Shown: positions 1 to 9,252, counted from the first letter of the stretch. The stretch: 44,507 bases of DNA from JAJYIV01 sp964616135 (GCA_964616135.1 CAZTTQ010000005.1:1-44507), one strand, 5' to 3'. Notes: generated from the letters alone by a model not told the origin. Numbers and translations: made by a program.

Positions 1-5
1 CTCGT

Positions 6-722
6 ATGAAGCCTTCGGTCGCGGACGTCGAACGCGTCTTAAAAACGCTCAGGAAGCGCTGGCAAAATCCCGGTGCCATGCACTTGGAAGATCCGTTCCG
101 TACGGTGGTCGGCGTCGCCTTGTCCGCCCGCACCCGGGACGAGCAGGTATTGAAGCTATTGCCGGCATTTTTTGCCCGTTTTCCTTCGCCAAGAGAACTG
201 GCCGAAACAAGCGAGGCGGAAATCCGGTCGTATATCGATACGATCGGGATGTACAAGCAAAAGGCCAAGAACTTGAAAAGGCTCGGCACGCAGCTGGTCC
301 GTGACTTCGGCGGTACGGTTCCGTGCACCATAGAAGAACTCGTCACGCTCGCGGGCGTCGGCCGCAAGACGGCCAGCGTTATGATGACGGCCTGTTTCAA
401 CTCTCCCGCGATCGCCGTGGACACGCACGTCCATCGCGTGACCAACCGCCTCGGTTGGGTGAAGGCCGCGACGCCTCCCAAGACGGAGGCGCAACTACTC
501 AAGGCCATACCGGTCGAGTGGCAGCCGACGGTGAACCGGGTGTTCGTGAAACAGGGCCGATACGTCTGTCTGCCAACGCCGCGCTGTTGGATGTGCCCCG
601 TGCGCGACTTCTGTGCGTACAAAAAGAAGAACCTGACGCCGCCAAAAGACGCGGATGCTATTATGGCGGATATTGAACGCCGGGAAGACGCCCTTGAATC
701 TTCACGCCAGGCCTTGTTATGA
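6..722 (+). CDS. nth: Endonuclease III-like DNA glycosylase/AP lyase
   Basis: Base-excision repair enzyme that would remove oxidised pyrimidines and nick the abasic site. The helix-hairpin-helix is LAGVGRKTA around residues 115-123, with the catalytic lysine at about K121 and the catalytic aspartate in AVDTH at about D139, as in Nth of E. coli (known family residues). Four cysteines at about 188, 194, 197 and 203 match the C-terminal 4Fe-4S loop, though the first gap is 5 residues rather than the usual 6. At 238 aa it is slightly longer than E. coli Nth (211 aa). It starts at the very edge of the window, so an upstream partner is unknown, and its TGA overlaps the next ATG. Confidence 0.93.
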   Translation: MKPSVADVERVLKTLRKRWQNPGAMHLEDPFRTVVGVALSARTRDEQVLKLLPAFFARFPSPRELAETSEAEIRSYIDTIGMYKQKAKNLKRLGTQLVRDFGGTVPCTIEELVTLAGVGRKTASVMMTACFNSPAIAVDTHVHRVTNRLGWVKAATPPKTEAQLLKAIPVEWQPTVNRVFVKQGRYVCLPTPRCWMCPVRDFCAYKKKNLTPPKDADAIMADIERREDALESSRQALL

Positions 723-1282
723 ACGTAGACCGCCGCATCTCGACCGCCGTCTTCGCCAACCACGGCAAACGCCCCTGGCTGGATCGGTTGATGATCGTCT
801 GTGCGCGCGAATTGGTGGTGGGAGAAGCGTTGGTACTGGTGGCGGTCGTTGCGTCCACGATGGCCCACATCGAGGATCGCCGCTCCGTACGCATGGCTGA
901 CTTGGGCCAGGCGGTGCTGTTGGTCTTGCTGTTGATCGCCGTCTCGTGGGGGTTCGCCGTGGCGCTTGAATTGTTGATCAAACGCCCACGCCCGTACACG
1001 GCACTAAACAAGAAACCGTTGGACCATTTTTGGACTCCGACGCCCGGCATGCCTTCTTCCCACGCGTCTATTGCGTTCGCGCTTGCCCTGCCAACGCTTC
1101 CTATCGGCCCCGCGTGGATTCCAGCCGCATTCTTTGTGACGGCGTCCGTTATCTCCGCTGGGCGTGTGTATGTCGGCGTGCATTACGTGTCAGATGTGAT
1201 TGCTGGCGCTGCGCTCGGCTGCGTCTCCGCTGTCGCCGCCGGGTTTTTCGGCTTTTGGCTGTTCGGACTGCTGGGCGTATGA
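719..1282 (+). CDS. PAP2-superfamily membrane phosphatase
   Basis: Type-2 phosphatidic acid phosphatase fold. The three signature motifs are visible in order: KRPRPYT (about residue 90), PSSHAS (about 112) and a G-R-x5-H-x3-D motif, GRVYVGVHYVSD (about 143). Several hydrophobic segments surround them, so it is an integral membrane enzyme with an outward-facing active site. The family includes undecaprenyl-diphosphate phosphatases and lipid-phosphate phosphatases; the position before a sugar nucleotidyltransferase and mltG suggests recycling of a lipid carrier in envelope synthesis, which is inference. ATGA overlaps on both sides point to an operon with nth and manC. Confidence 0.85.
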   Translation: MNVDRRISTAVFANHGKRPWLDRLMIVCARELVVGEALVLVAVVASTMAHIEDRRSVRMADLGQAVLLVLLLIAVSWGFAVALELLIKRPRPYTALNKKPLDHFWTPTPGMPSSHASIAFALALPTLPIGPAWIPAAFFVTASVISAGRVYVGVHYVSDVIAGAALGCVSAVAAGFFGFWLFGLLGV

Positions 1283-2316
1283 GGGCGGTGATCTTGGCCG
1301 GCGGACGCGGCACGCGTCTGTGGCCCATGAGCCGTGAGGCACGCCCCAAGCAGTTTTTTGACGTCGTGGGGGCCAATACACTTATCGCCGACGCATATCG
1401 GCGGTTGTTGCGTTTGCTGCCGGCAGAAAAAATCCACGTAGCCGTGTCTGCCGCCATGCTGCCGCTGGTGCGCGCGCAATTGCCCGGCGTACCAGAAGGG
1501 AATCTCATCGCGGAACCGGAACCGCGTGACACGGGCGCCGCCATGGGCTATGCCGCGCTTGCGTTGTCGCGCGTTGCCCCGGACGAGCCCGTCGTATTCG
1601 TTCCGTCGGATCACTACATCGCCAACGAGGAGTTGTTTTTGAAAACGCTATCCGTCGCCGGCCGCTTGGTGGAGGAAACCGGCAAGATGGTAGATATCGG
1701 CATCACGCCCACGTTCCCGAACACGGCGCTCGGCTACACCAAGATCGGCCCCGCGTTCAAAATCGTGGACGGGATCGAAAGCTTCGCGTTCGCGGGGCAT
1801 ACGGAAAAGCCGGCACAGGCCCTGGCGGAACTCTACCTGAAGGACCGGGCTTACCTGTGGCACGCCAACTACTACACGTGGACGCCGGCGAAATTTTTGG
1901 AGGCCATCGACCGTCACGCGCCCGACCTCGCCCGCGGCTTGAGGGAAGGTGCTTCGTATGCGTCGCTGCCCAAAGTCGCGTTCGACCGCGCGGTGACGGA
2001 ACACTTGGCGCCCGAGGACATGTTGGTCCTGCGCGGGGACTTCGGCTGGAGCGACATCGGCAGCTGGGACACGCTCCATGAGCGTTTGGCGCCGGAAGCG
2101 CGGGACAATGTGGTGAAGGGAACCGCCGTGCTGATTGAAACCCATGACGCCCTGGTCTACGTGCCCGAAGGCAAGGCCGCGGCCGTGATCGGGTTGGACA
2201 ACATCGTGGTGGTGGACACGGGCGACGCGCTCCTCGTCTGCCGCAAGGACCGCTCCCAGCAGGTGAAGGATGCCGTCGCGCGCTTGCGCGAGGCTGGCCA
2301 TGAACGTTTCCTATGA
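1279..2316 (+). CDS. manC: Mannose-1-phosphate guanylyltransferase-like nucleotidyltransferase
   Basis: Makes a nucleotide sugar, most likely GDP-mannose from mannose-1-phosphate and GTP. The N-terminus carries the LAGGRGTRLWPMSR signature followed by PKQF, both typical of ManC/RfbM. EPEPRDTGAAMGYAA and FVPSDHYI are also as in the family, as are GHTEKP and GDFGWSDIGSWDTL. The protein is about 345 aa, so it lacks the C-terminal phosphomannose isomerase domain of the bifunctional enzymes. The ATG at 1279 overlaps the preceding TGA by ATGA; an open frame extends further upstream but has no homology-like sequence there. Likely supplies precursors for glycosyltransferases such as those at 29262, 30758 and 36355. 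Confidence 0.88.
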   Translation: MRAVILAGGRGTRLWPMSREARPKQFFDVVGANTLIADAYRRLLRLLPAEKIHVAVSAAMLPLVRAQLPGVPEGNLIAEPEPRDTGAAMGYAALALSRVAPDEPVVFVPSDHYIANEELFLKTLSVAGRLVEETGKMVDIGITPTFPNTALGYTKIGPAFKIVDGIESFAFAGHTEKPAQALAELYLKDRAYLWHANYYTWTPAKFLEAIDRHAPDLARGLREGASYASLPKVAFDRAVTEHLAPEDMLVLRGDFGWSDIGSWDTLHERLAPEARDNVVKGTAVLIETHDALVYVPEGKAAAVIGLDNIVVVDTGDALLVCRKDRSQQVKDAVARLREAGHERFL

Positions 2317-3281
2317 CGCGGTTCTTCCTCTCCGTCTTTTCGACGCTCATGCTCGCCTCCGCCATCCTGGTCGGGGGCTATTGGCGGGACGCGTACGTGG
2401 CCCAGCCGTCGCCGGACGCGCGCGTGGTCGAATTCGTCGTGGAACACGGCGACACGCTGAAAGCCGTCGCGGACAAACTGAAGGAACAGGGCGTCATTGG
2501 GAGCAAGTTGGCGTTCGAATTCTTCGTCCGCATGGCGGGGAAGGGCGGCGCCATCCAGGCTGGGTCATTTGAACTGAAGCCGGGCACCAACTTCGACGAC
2601 CTGGTGAAGTTGCTCTCCGATGCCCAGGCGAACGACGTGCAAATCACCATTCCAGAAGGCTACACGGCGGGCCAGATCGGCGCCTTGGTGCATGAGGCGC
2701 TGCCGCAGATCACGGAATCGGCGTGGAAAAAGGCCGCAGGTGGCCAAGAAGGCTTCCTGTTCCCGGACACGTACCGGTTCCATGAGGACGCGACCGCCGC
2801 GGGCGTGGTGGAAAAACTGCGTGCCACATTTGACCAGCGGCTCGCGGAAGCCGGCGCGAAGCCCGGCGCGGACGGGAAATACGCCCATGGGTTCACGGAG
2901 AAGGAATTCGTCACGCTCGCATCCATCGTGGAACGGGAAGTGCGCGGTCCAGAAGATATGGCGATGGTCGCGGATCTGTTCTTGAAGCGGCTGGATATGG
3001 ATATGGCGCTCCAGGCGGATTCCACCGTGAACTACGTGACGGGCGGCACCAACCCGTCCATCAGCCTGAAAGACACGGAGTTGGACTCGCCGTACAACAC
3101 GTACAAGAACCGCGGCCTGCCGCCGGGCCCCATCAGCAACCCTGGACTGAACGCGCTGAAAGCGGTTCAATCGCCGAAGAAGAACCCTTATTACTACTTC
3201 CTCACGACGCCTGCCGGGGAAGTGAAATACGCCCGCACCTATGACGAGCATCTGGCGAACAAGGCCAAGTATCTTCGCTAA
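2313..3281 (+). CDS. mltG: Endolytic murein transglycosylase MltG (YceG-like)
   Basis: Membrane-anchored lytic transglycosylase that cleaves nascent peptidoglycan strands. One N-terminal membrane segment (residues about 5-23) precedes a LysM-like region, VVEHGDTLKAVADKL. The catalytic domain has ASIVERE with the family's catalytic glutamate at about E207, then ALQADSTVNY and the hallmark SPYNTYKNRGLPPGPISNPG near residues 270-290. Length (322 aa) fits the family. It overlaps manC by ATGA and is overlapped by the next gene, so translational coupling is likely. With mreB at 35348 it indicates a peptidoglycan-walled cell. Confidence 0.93.
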   Translation: MTRFFLSVFSTLMLASAILVGGYWRDAYVAQPSPDARVVEFVVEHGDTLKAVADKLKEQGVIGSKLAFEFFVRMAGKGGAIQAGSFELKPGTNFDDLVKLLSDAQANDVQITIPEGYTAGQIGALVHEALPQITESAWKKAAGGQEGFLFPDTYRFHEDATAAGVVEKLRATFDQRLAEAGAKPGADGKYAHGFTEKEFVTLASIVEREVRGPEDMAMVADLFLKRLDMDMALQADSTVNYVTGGTNPSISLKDTELDSPYNTYKNRGLPPGPISNPGLNALKAVQSPKKNPYYYFLTTPAGEVKYARTYDEHLANKAKYLR

Positions 3282-4968
3282 GGCCTGCGCAGCCTTCGCG
3301 TTATGCTGCGCGTCGGTCCTGCCGGCTTCGGCTCAAACGCAGAGCCGCGGCGGTTATGAGATCACGTCGTTTGCCTCCGACGTCGCCGTGCAGCCGGATG
3401 CGTCCCTGGTGGTGACGGAAACGATCCGCGGCCGGTTCTTCGAAGACCGCCATGGCATCTTCCGGTCCATCCCGGTCCGCTACACGACGGATCTCGGCAA
3501 GGAACTGGTCGTCCCGGTTGAGATGCGAACGGTCACCTTGGGCGGGGAGGAAGTCCCGTATGAGGAATATGCGGAGGGCGACGATCGCGTGTTCAAGATT
3601 GGTGACCCGAACGTGACGTTCGTGGGCCCGTTCGAATACCAACTGCGCTACTCCGTGCGCCGCGTCATGCTGTATGAGGAAGAAACGGACCAGGTGTACT
3701 GGAACGTGACGGGTGACCAGTGGGACATTCCGCTCGGCGCGGTCTCCGCGACGGTGACGCTGCCGGGATCCGTCTCAGCAGAGAACCTGTCGACGATCTG
3801 CTTTACGGGCATGCGCGGCTCCACCGCAAAGGACTGCGCGATGGACGTAAAAGACGGCGGAGCCGCGTTTTCCGCGCAGGACTTCCTGACGGTCGCGGTG
3901 CGTTTTCCAAAAGGGATTGTCGCGCCACCGTCCGCAGAAGACCTTGCTGCCGCTTGGTGGGACCGGATGCTGCCGCGTCTGACGTGGCTCGTGCCGCTTC
4001 TGACGTTCTTCTTCCTGTACCGCTACTGGAACAAGCACGGGCGTGATGCAAAAGGCCGTGGGACGATCGTCGCCGAATACGACCCGCCCAAAGGCGTCCG
4101 TCCGACCGAAGCGGGGACGCTGTTGGACACAAAGGTCCATCCGCGCGACCTGTCCGCGACGTTCGTGGACTTTGCCGTGCGCGGGTACTTGAAGATCGTG
4201 GAAAAAGAAGAAAAAACGCTTGGGATCTTCACGTCCAAGACCTATACCTTAGTGAAGCAGAAAGAACCGAAGGACTTGAAGCCGTACGAAAAGGAAATCT
4301 TCGACGAACTGTTCTCCTCCGGGGATGAAAAAACGCTCCTGTCCGTCGACGGGGACATGGCACGGGCCATCACCCGCGCTTCGGACAACGTCTATGAGTC
4401 CATGGCGTCCGACGGGTACTTCAAGAAAAACCCGAAAAGCGCCTCATACCTGTTTGCCGGTATCGCCGTCGGCGCGGGTATTGCGGGGTGGATGGCTGGG
4501 TTGAGCCTCTCCATCGTGTTCGGGTCGCTGCAGCCGTTGGTCGCATTCATGTTCGCCGCGTTCCTTATCCTGTGCTTCGCCCCGTTCATGAAGGCGTATA
4601 CGGACAAGGGGATTGCGGCAAAAGAACACGTGCAAGGATTCCGCGAATTCCTGGTGACAGCCGAACGCTATCGTCTGCAATGGCAGGAACGCGAGGGGAT
4701 CTTTGAGAAGTTCCTCCCGTATGCCGTCGCATTCGGCGTGACGGACAAGTGGGCCAAGGCGTTTGAGGGAATGAACCTGCCCGCGCCGACGTGGTACGTG
4801 GGCGCGCATCCGGGGTTGTTCGTCCCGACGGACTTCGCCCGCAGCGTGTCTTCCTTCGGCACGGTGGCGTCTTCCGTATCCGCCCCCTCGTCCTCTTCCG
4901 GCGGCGGGTTCTCGTCCGGGGGATTCTCCGGCGGCGGGTTCGGCGGCGGAGGCGGCGGCAGCTGGTAG
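3241..4968 (+). CDS. DUF2207 membrane protein
   Basis: A hydrophobic N-terminus ending ASAQ looks like a signal peptide. It is followed by an extracytoplasmic beta-rich domain (residues about 35-225), a membrane segment near 240, a cytoplasmic stretch, then two more membrane segments at about 400-445. The glycine/serine-rich C-terminus (GGFSSGGFSGGGFGGGGGG) is characteristic of DUF2207 (YciQ-like) proteins, whose function is unknown. The ATG overlaps mltG by 41 nt; it is chosen because it gives the full signal peptide. It ends the first operon at a clear hairpin terminator. Confidence 0.85.
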   Translation: MTSIWRTRPSIFAKACAAFALCCASVLPASAQTQSRGGYEITSFASDVAVQPDASLVVTETIRGRFFEDRHGIFRSIPVRYTTDLGKELVVPVEMRTVTLGGEEVPYEEYAEGDDRVFKIGDPNVTFVGPFEYQLRYSVRRVMLYEEETDQVYWNVTGDQWDIPLGAVSATVTLPGSVSAENLSTICFTGMRGSTAKDCAMDVKDGGAAFSAQDFLTVAVRFPKGIVAPPSAEDLAAAWWDRMLPRLTWLVPLLTFFFLYRYWNKHGRDAKGRGTIVAEYDPPKGVRPTEAGTLLDTKVHPRDLSATFVDFAVRGYLKIVEKEEKTLGIFTSKTYTLVKQKEPKDLKPYEKEIFDELFSSGDEKTLLSVDGDMARAITRASDNVYESMASDGYFKKNPKSASYLFAGIAVGAGIAGWMAGLSLSIVFGSLQPLVAFMFAAFLILCFAPFMKAYTDKGIAAKEHVQGFREFLVTAERYRLQWQEREGIFEKFLPYAVAFGVTDKWAKAFEGMNLPAPTWYVGAHPGLFVPTDFARSVSSFGTVASSVSAPSSSSGGGFSSGGFSGGGFGGGGGGSW

Positions 4969-4980
4969 GAATCTGCCCCG

Positions 4981-5020
4981 AAATGCCCGTTCCTTTTAAG
5001 GAATCGGGCATTTTTCTTTT
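4981..5020 (+). terminator. Rho-independent terminator after DUF2207
   Basis: Stem AATGCCCG..TTCC pairs with GGAA..CGGGCATT and is followed by TTTTTCTTTT. It closes the nth-to-DUF2207 run. Confidence 0.85.
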
Positions 5021-5032
5021 GTCCGGGGAGGA

Positions 5033-5061
5033 TTGACAAAACGCCCCGTTTGCCGTAGTGT
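5033..5061 (+). promoter_or_regulatory. Sigma-70-type promoter of the 5112 cassette
   Basis: TTGACA at 5033-5038, exactly 17 bp, then TAGTGT at 5056-5061. The -10 overlaps a possible upstream GTG at 5058, which rules that GTG out as the start. An AGGAGG site sits 6 nt before the ATG at 5112. Confidence 0.8.
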
Positions 5062-5111
5062 CCGCCGCGCTCCTGTCCATGCCGGGCAGGATGTTCCGTA
5101 GGAGGTCTTTC

Positions 5112-6362
5112 ATGCCCGTTTCCACCGCCACGCCGGACGCCGTTCCGCGCCACGCCCGCGGCACCCGCTCGCCGTTTTCCGGCCACCGTCCGCCGCGTTC
5201 CCGCCCGAAGATTCCCCGGTCGGGCACGGCAACGATCTCCGGGGGGAGGACGGTCACGTTCTCTTCCGTCGATCCGTTCAGGGACGGCCTCATCCTGATC
5301 GTGACGGCGGAGACGCCGGAGCTGAAGCGCGGGTCGGTGCTCGTCCGCAGCCGCCAGCTGGCGCGCCGGTACGGCGTTCCCGAGGCGTACGCGGTCTTCC
5401 GCGGCCTCTTCGACGCGATGCGCGCCTTCGGGACGCACGCCCAGGAGGGTTACCGCGCCGAGGCTAAGCTCCTCCGTGAGCTGACGCTCGGCGAGCTGCC
5501 CTTCGCGGTGCAGCTCGCGTGGAACCTGACCGGCTCCACGCCGGCCGAGCGGAAAGCGTACGAGAAGGCGATGACGCAGATCGCCGCCAAGCTCTCCCGC
5601 GTCCGCGACGAGGGCAAGGTGCAGGCGCACCAGAAGCTGACGCTGGCCGCCGACCCGTTCGACGTTCTGGGCCGCGTGAACCCCGGCGCCAAGGCGGCCC
5701 GCGTCTGGGCCGCCAACACCCGGCTGCGCGACCGTGCGGACCAGGTGCCCGGGCTCGCCGCCCACATGGGGACGGTGGCGTCACACCTCCTGGTGCTGCG
5801 CTCCCGCGCCTGGGCGCTCATCGCCGACGTCGACCTGGCCCTGCGGGCGGGTATCCGCGCGGTCGGTCTCGCGCAGAAGGGGAATCGGCGCATCAGGCTA
5901 GACAATCTCGCCGTGCGGCTCGGGGGCCTCGCGGACAGCCTGGCGGAGAAGGACATGGATCCCTACGGGACCCACGCCTTCCCGCACTACGTCCGCGACC
6001 TCCGCGAAGCGGCAGCGGCGCTGCCGGACGACGCCACGAAGGCGGTGCGCGCGATGGACCGCGTCCTGCGCGCCATCCAGCTCCTGTCGATGCAGGACGT
6101 CGTGGAGGATGCCCTGACGACCGTGTCGGCTTTCGTCCACCGGAAGGAGAACATCGGCACCCGCGACCGGAACAGCCTGGAGCGCCTGCTCGAGGGGGTC
6201 CGTTCGTTCCTGAACACCCACCGCGACATCGACGCTGGGTTCAAGAACCCGGTGACGCACAACCTGCGCGGGAGCCTCGCCAAGGCCGTCGCGGCGGTCC
6301 GCGCCGGGAAGGAGCCGGAGGAGATCGTCGGCCACCTGCGCTCGGCCGCCCGCTGCTTCTGA
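5112..6362 (+). CDS. Hypothetical alpha-helical protein in a stand-alone cassette
   Basis: I do not recognise this 416-aa protein. There is no signal peptide or clear membrane segment. The first 45 residues are Pro/Arg/Ser-rich and probably disordered; the remainder reads as amphipathic helices rich in Ala, Arg, Leu and Val. The start is fixed by a perfect AGGAGG ribosome site at 6 nt and by the -10 box just upstream. It is a monocistronic unit with its own promoter and terminator and is even more GC-rich than its neighbours, unlike the tightly packed genes around it. It could be a lineage-specific or acquired gene; no function is proposed. Confidence 0.8.
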   Translation: MPVSTATPDAVPRHARGTRSPFSGHRPPRSRPKIPRSGTATISGGRTVTFSSVDPFRDGLILIVTAETPELKRGSVLVRSRQLARRYGVPEAYAVFRGLFDAMRAFGTHAQEGYRAEAKLLRELTLGELPFAVQLAWNLTGSTPAERKAYEKAMTQIAAKLSRVRDEGKVQAHQKLTLAADPFDVLGRVNPGAKAARVWAANTRLRDRADQVPGLAAHMGTVASHLLVLRSRAWALIADVDLALRAGIRAVGLAQKGNRRIRLDNLAVRLGGLADSLAEKDMDPYGTHAFPHYVRDLREAAAALPDDATKAVRAMDRVLRAIQLLSMQDVVEDALTTVSAFVHRKENIGTRDRNSLERLLEGVRSFLNTHRDIDAGFKNPVTHNLRGSLAKAVAAVRAGKEPEEIVGHLRSAARCF

Positions 6363-6378
6363 CGCACCCTGCCACCCT

Positions 6379-6416
6379 CGACGCCCCGTCCACCCTGGAC
6401 GCGGGCGTTTTTCTTT
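6379..6416 (+). terminator. Terminator of the 5112 cassette
   Basis: GACGCCC-CGTCC pairs with GGACG-(bulged C)-GGGCGT, followed by TTTTTCTTT. Its T-tract abuts the -10 box of the following helicase gene. Confidence 0.75.
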
Positions 6417-6420
6417 GTGC

Positions 6421-6426
6421 TACAAT
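6421..6426 (+). promoter_or_regulatory. -10 box (TACAAT) of the uvrD-like gene, leaderless geometry
   Basis: TACAAT ends 8 nt before the ATG at 6435, so transcription should begin at or within 1-2 nt of the start codon. No Shine-Dalgarno is present. Confidence 0.6.
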
Positions 6427-6434
6427 CGCCCTCT

Positions 6435-8534
6435 ATGAAGGAATTCGTCCTCTCCGGGGCCCCGTCGGGTCGCCGGCGCATCGATTACGCCAAGGAATTG
6501 AACGCGGAACAGCTGGATGTCGTCCTGCATGGCGACGGGCCATGCTTGGTGTTGGCCGGGGCCGGGAGCGGCAAAACCCGTACCGTCACCTACCGGGTTG
6601 CCTACCTGCTGGACCAGGGTGTCCGGCCGGAGGAAATCCTGCTGCTGACCTTCACGAACAAGGCCGCCAAGGAAATGCTCTCGCGGGTAGAAGGATTACT
6701 CGGCTCGTCCGTCGGCGGGCTGTGGGGCGGCACCTTCCACTCCGTGGCGAACCGCATCCTCCGCACGTACGCCACGGAGGTACAGCGCACGCCGAACTTC
6801 ACCATCCTGGACCAAGAAGACGGGAAGGACCTGATCAACGTGTGTCTGAAGGAATTGGCCGTGGATACGACGGCACGTCGGTTTCCTTCTGCCGCCAACC
6901 TGCAAAGCGCCATCAGCTATCGCCGCAACGCTGCCCTGTCGGTCAAGGACGCGTTAGAGCGCCGCATGCCGAATTTCTTGGAATTGGCGCCTGTCATCGA
7001 ACGGGTCGACGCGTTGTATGACGCCCGCAAGCGCCAGGCGGACGCGGTCGACTTCGACGACCTACTGTTGCTGTTGCGCGACCTGCTCACGCAACGTCCG
7101 GACATCCGGGAACGCCTGTCCAACCAATTCCGCTACGTTTTGGTGGACGAGTACCAGGACACGAACGTGATCCAGGCGGACATCGTCCGTGCCCTGTCTT
7201 CTTCCCACGGCAACCTGGTCGTGGTCGGCGACGACGCGCAAAGCATCTATTCCTTCCGCGCGGCGGAAATCCGGAATATCTTGAAGTTCCCGGAGATGAA
7301 CAATGGGTCGAAGACCTTCCGTTTGGTCACCAACTACCGCTCCACGCCGGAGATTTTGGGCCTGGCGAACGCGGTCATTTCCCAGAACAAGCACCAGTTC
7401 AAAAAAGAACTGCTCGCCATGCGCGCGGGTGGGGAAAAGCCCGGCGTCGTCGCGGCCAGCAACGACGGCCAGGAGGCCCAATTCGTCGCGGAGCGCATGC
7501 TGCGCCTGCGGGACGAGGGCGTGCCGCTGCGGGGCATGGCCGTCCTGTTCCGCGCCGCGTTCCACTCCCAGGCGTTGGAATTCGAACTGATGAAGCGTGA
7601 CATCCCGTACGACTATCGCGGCGGGATGAAGTTCTTTGAACGCGCGCACATCAAGGACCTCGTATCCCACCTGCGCGTCGCGGCGAACCACCGTGATGAA
7701 ACGGCATGGTTGCGTGTCCTTGGCCTTTTGCCGGGCATCGGACTGACCACCGCGGGGAAGATATTTGAGAAAATCCGCGTCTTCGACAGTCTGGCAGAGG
7801 CAGTTGAATCCAACTTGGGGCTCTCTGGCCGCATGGCAGCGGCATGGACCCAGGCGGCAACGACGTTCAAGAAGGTGCGGGCCGCAAAACAGCCCGCGGA
7901 CATGATCCGCGCCGTGGCAGGTGGAACATATCGGGAATACCTGGAAGCCGAATACCCGGACGCCAAGGACCGGTTTGAAGACTTGGAGCAATTCGCCCTG
8001 TTTGCCGAAGGTTATGACGAACTGACGCCGTTTTTGACGGAAATCACCCTGACGGACGAATACGGCGCCGGCCGCGACAAGGCGGATAAGGAAGAAGAAC
8101 GCGTCGTCTTGTCTACCATCCACCAGGCCAAGGGTTTGGAGTGGGACGCGGTGTTCGTCATTCACTTAGTGGACGGCAAATTCCCCAGCGCCCGCGCGAC
8201 TGCGGAAGGCGGCGACGGCATGGAAGAAGAACGCCGCCTGTTTTACGTGGCGGTGACCCGCGCACGCAAACACCTGTTTTTGTCGTACCCGCTCTCTTCA
8301 GGGTACGATACGCTCGTTCTCTCCCAACCCTCGCCGTTCCTATTGGAACTTCCCGATGCCGCGACGGAGCAGATCCGCTTGCGCCACGCGCCGTCCTCGT
8401 TTGCTCCGCTGGCCCGCGCGTCTTCTTGGGAAGATGACGGTCCGACGATCGTCTTGGACCAAAGCGGCGAACGGGTGAATAAAAAAGCCGCCCCTCCGGG
8501 CGGCAGCTTCCTGCGCGACATAGGTGACTTGTAA
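6435..8534 (+). CDS. uvrD: UvrD/PcrA/Rep-family ATP-dependent DNA helicase
   Basis: Superfamily 1A 3'-5' DNA helicase used in repair and replication restart. All the expected motifs are present in order: LNAEQLDV (Q motif), GAGSGKT (Walker A, about residue 47), TFTNKAAKEM (Ia), VDEYQDTN (II), GDDAQSIYSFR (III), NYRST (IV), STIHQAKGLEWDAVFV (V) and EEERRLFYVAVTRAR (VI). At 699 aa it is near the normal size. The ATG at 6435 follows a TACAAT box by 8 nt, consistent with a leaderless message. Exact subfamily (UvrD, PcrA or Rep) cannot be decided by eye. Confidence 0.92.
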   Translation: MKEFVLSGAPSGRRRIDYAKELNAEQLDVVLHGDGPCLVLAGAGSGKTRTVTYRVAYLLDQGVRPEEILLLTFTNKAAKEMLSRVEGLLGSSVGGLWGGTFHSVANRILRTYATEVQRTPNFTILDQEDGKDLINVCLKELAVDTTARRFPSAANLQSAISYRRNAALSVKDALERRMPNFLELAPVIERVDALYDARKRQADAVDFDDLLLLLRDLLTQRPDIRERLSNQFRYVLVDEYQDTNVIQADIVRALSSSHGNLVVVGDDAQSIYSFRAAEIRNILKFPEMNNGSKTFRLVTNYRSTPEILGLANAVISQNKHQFKKELLAMRAGGEKPGVVAASNDGQEAQFVAERMLRLRDEGVPLRGMAVLFRAAFHSQALEFELMKRDIPYDYRGGMKFFERAHIKDLVSHLRVAANHRDETAWLRVLGLLPGIGLTTAGKIFEKIRVFDSLAEAVESNLGLSGRMAAAWTQAATTFKKVRAAKQPADMIRAVAGGTYREYLEAEYPDAKDRFEDLEQFALFAEGYDELTPFLTEITLTDEYGAGRDKADKEEERVVLSTIHQAKGLEWDAVFVIHLVDGKFPSARATAEGGDGMEEERRLFYVAVTRARKHLFLSYPLSSGYDTLVLSQPSPFLLELPDAATEQIRLRHAPSSFAPLARASSWEDDGPTIVLDQSGERVNKKAAPPGGSFLRDIGDL

Positions 8535-8537
8535 GCT

Positions 8538-9071
8538 ATGCATTCCCCCCATCCGCCATCCCGTGCCGGATCCGTCCTGGGTACGGTCCTGGGTCTCCTG
8601 GTGTGCGCTGGCTTTTTTGCCGGCAGCGTGTTTTTGTTTCGCTCGCGCGCAGGAGCTACGGCAGAGGAACGTCGCCGTGCCAAGCCGGAGCTTGAACGCG
8701 CCGTCACGCGCGTACCGGACGCGCCCATCCAGACGTCGGTCTTGGGCGGAGTCAATGGCGTCCAGGGCGGGGGCGTCGCCACGCGTGAGGCAAAAAACGG
8801 CACATACACGCTGTCTATCCACGCCCAACCGCCATCCATCGACCGCGCGAGTGAGGCTTATGAGGTGTGGTTGCTCCGCCGCCGCCCGTTTGCATTCACT
8901 AGGTTGGGAGAGATGGTGACGGATGAGGCGGGCGTATTCGTGCTTGATTGGACGTCGGATGATCCGGCGTTGGACGTCGGCTCCTATCCGACGGTTGTGG
9001 TCACGCGGGAAGCCAAGGATGGCAATCCAGACCCGGGCACCCACGTGCTGACGGGAAACTTTGGTGACTAA
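8538..9071 (+). CDS. Single-pass membrane protein with RskA-like (anti-sigma-K) C-terminal domain
   Basis: A membrane segment at residues about 13-35 is followed by a charged linker and an extracytoplasmic domain. That domain has the pattern YEVWLLRRRPFAFTRLGEM, VLDWTSD and VVVTREAKDGNPDPG. This resembles the RskA C-terminal domain seen alone in many CPR membrane proteins. There is no zinc-binding anti-sigma domain, so an anti-sigma role is not supported. It starts 3 nt after the helicase stop and is probably co-transcribed with it. Confidence 0.6.
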   Translation: MHSPHPPSRAGSVLGTVLGLLVCAGFFAGSVFLFRSRAGATAEERRRAKPELERAVTRVPDAPIQTSVLGGVNGVQGGGVATREAKNGTYTLSIHAQPPSIDRASEAYEVWLLRRRPFAFTRLGEMVTDEAGVFVLDWTSDDPALDVGSYPTVVVTREAKDGNPDPGTHVLTGNFGD

Positions 9072-9232
9072 GATTCGTCGCCGAGAGAGAAGACGCTACG
9101 GGCCAACTGCTTAAAGCGGCGGCGGGAAAATTGCACGCGCATGTGGCGTAGGAAGGGGAGTGACCGCTGGGTGCGGTGGGAAGAAACGTAGGACAGTGTC
9201 AGAGCGGGATGGCGGAGAGCAATGGACATCAT
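9068..9232 (-). CDS. Possible small basic protein (54 aa), uncertain
   Basis: An ATG-ATG start after a pyrimidine-rich CCCCCCCTCCT tract, a context shared by several real genes here (metK, rplL, the cyclophilin gene). The C-terminus is basic and ends FSLGDES. It overlaps the 8538 stop codon in antisense and lies opposite the -35 region of the candidate RNA at 9253. No family is recognised and it may be spurious. Confidence 0.25.
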   Translation of the reverse strand: MMSIALRHPALTLSYVSSHRTQRSLPFLRHMRVQFSRRRFKQLARSVFSLGDES

Positions 9233-9251
9233 AGGAGGGGGGGGGTTAAGC
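9223..9251 (+). promoter_or_regulatory. Possible promoter of the candidate RNA
   Basis: TGGACA at 9223-9228, 17 bp, TTAAGC at 9246-9251. Spacing matches the other cassette promoters; the -10 is weak, and the spacer contains a run of nine G. Confidence 0.45.
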
Positions 9252-9252
9252 A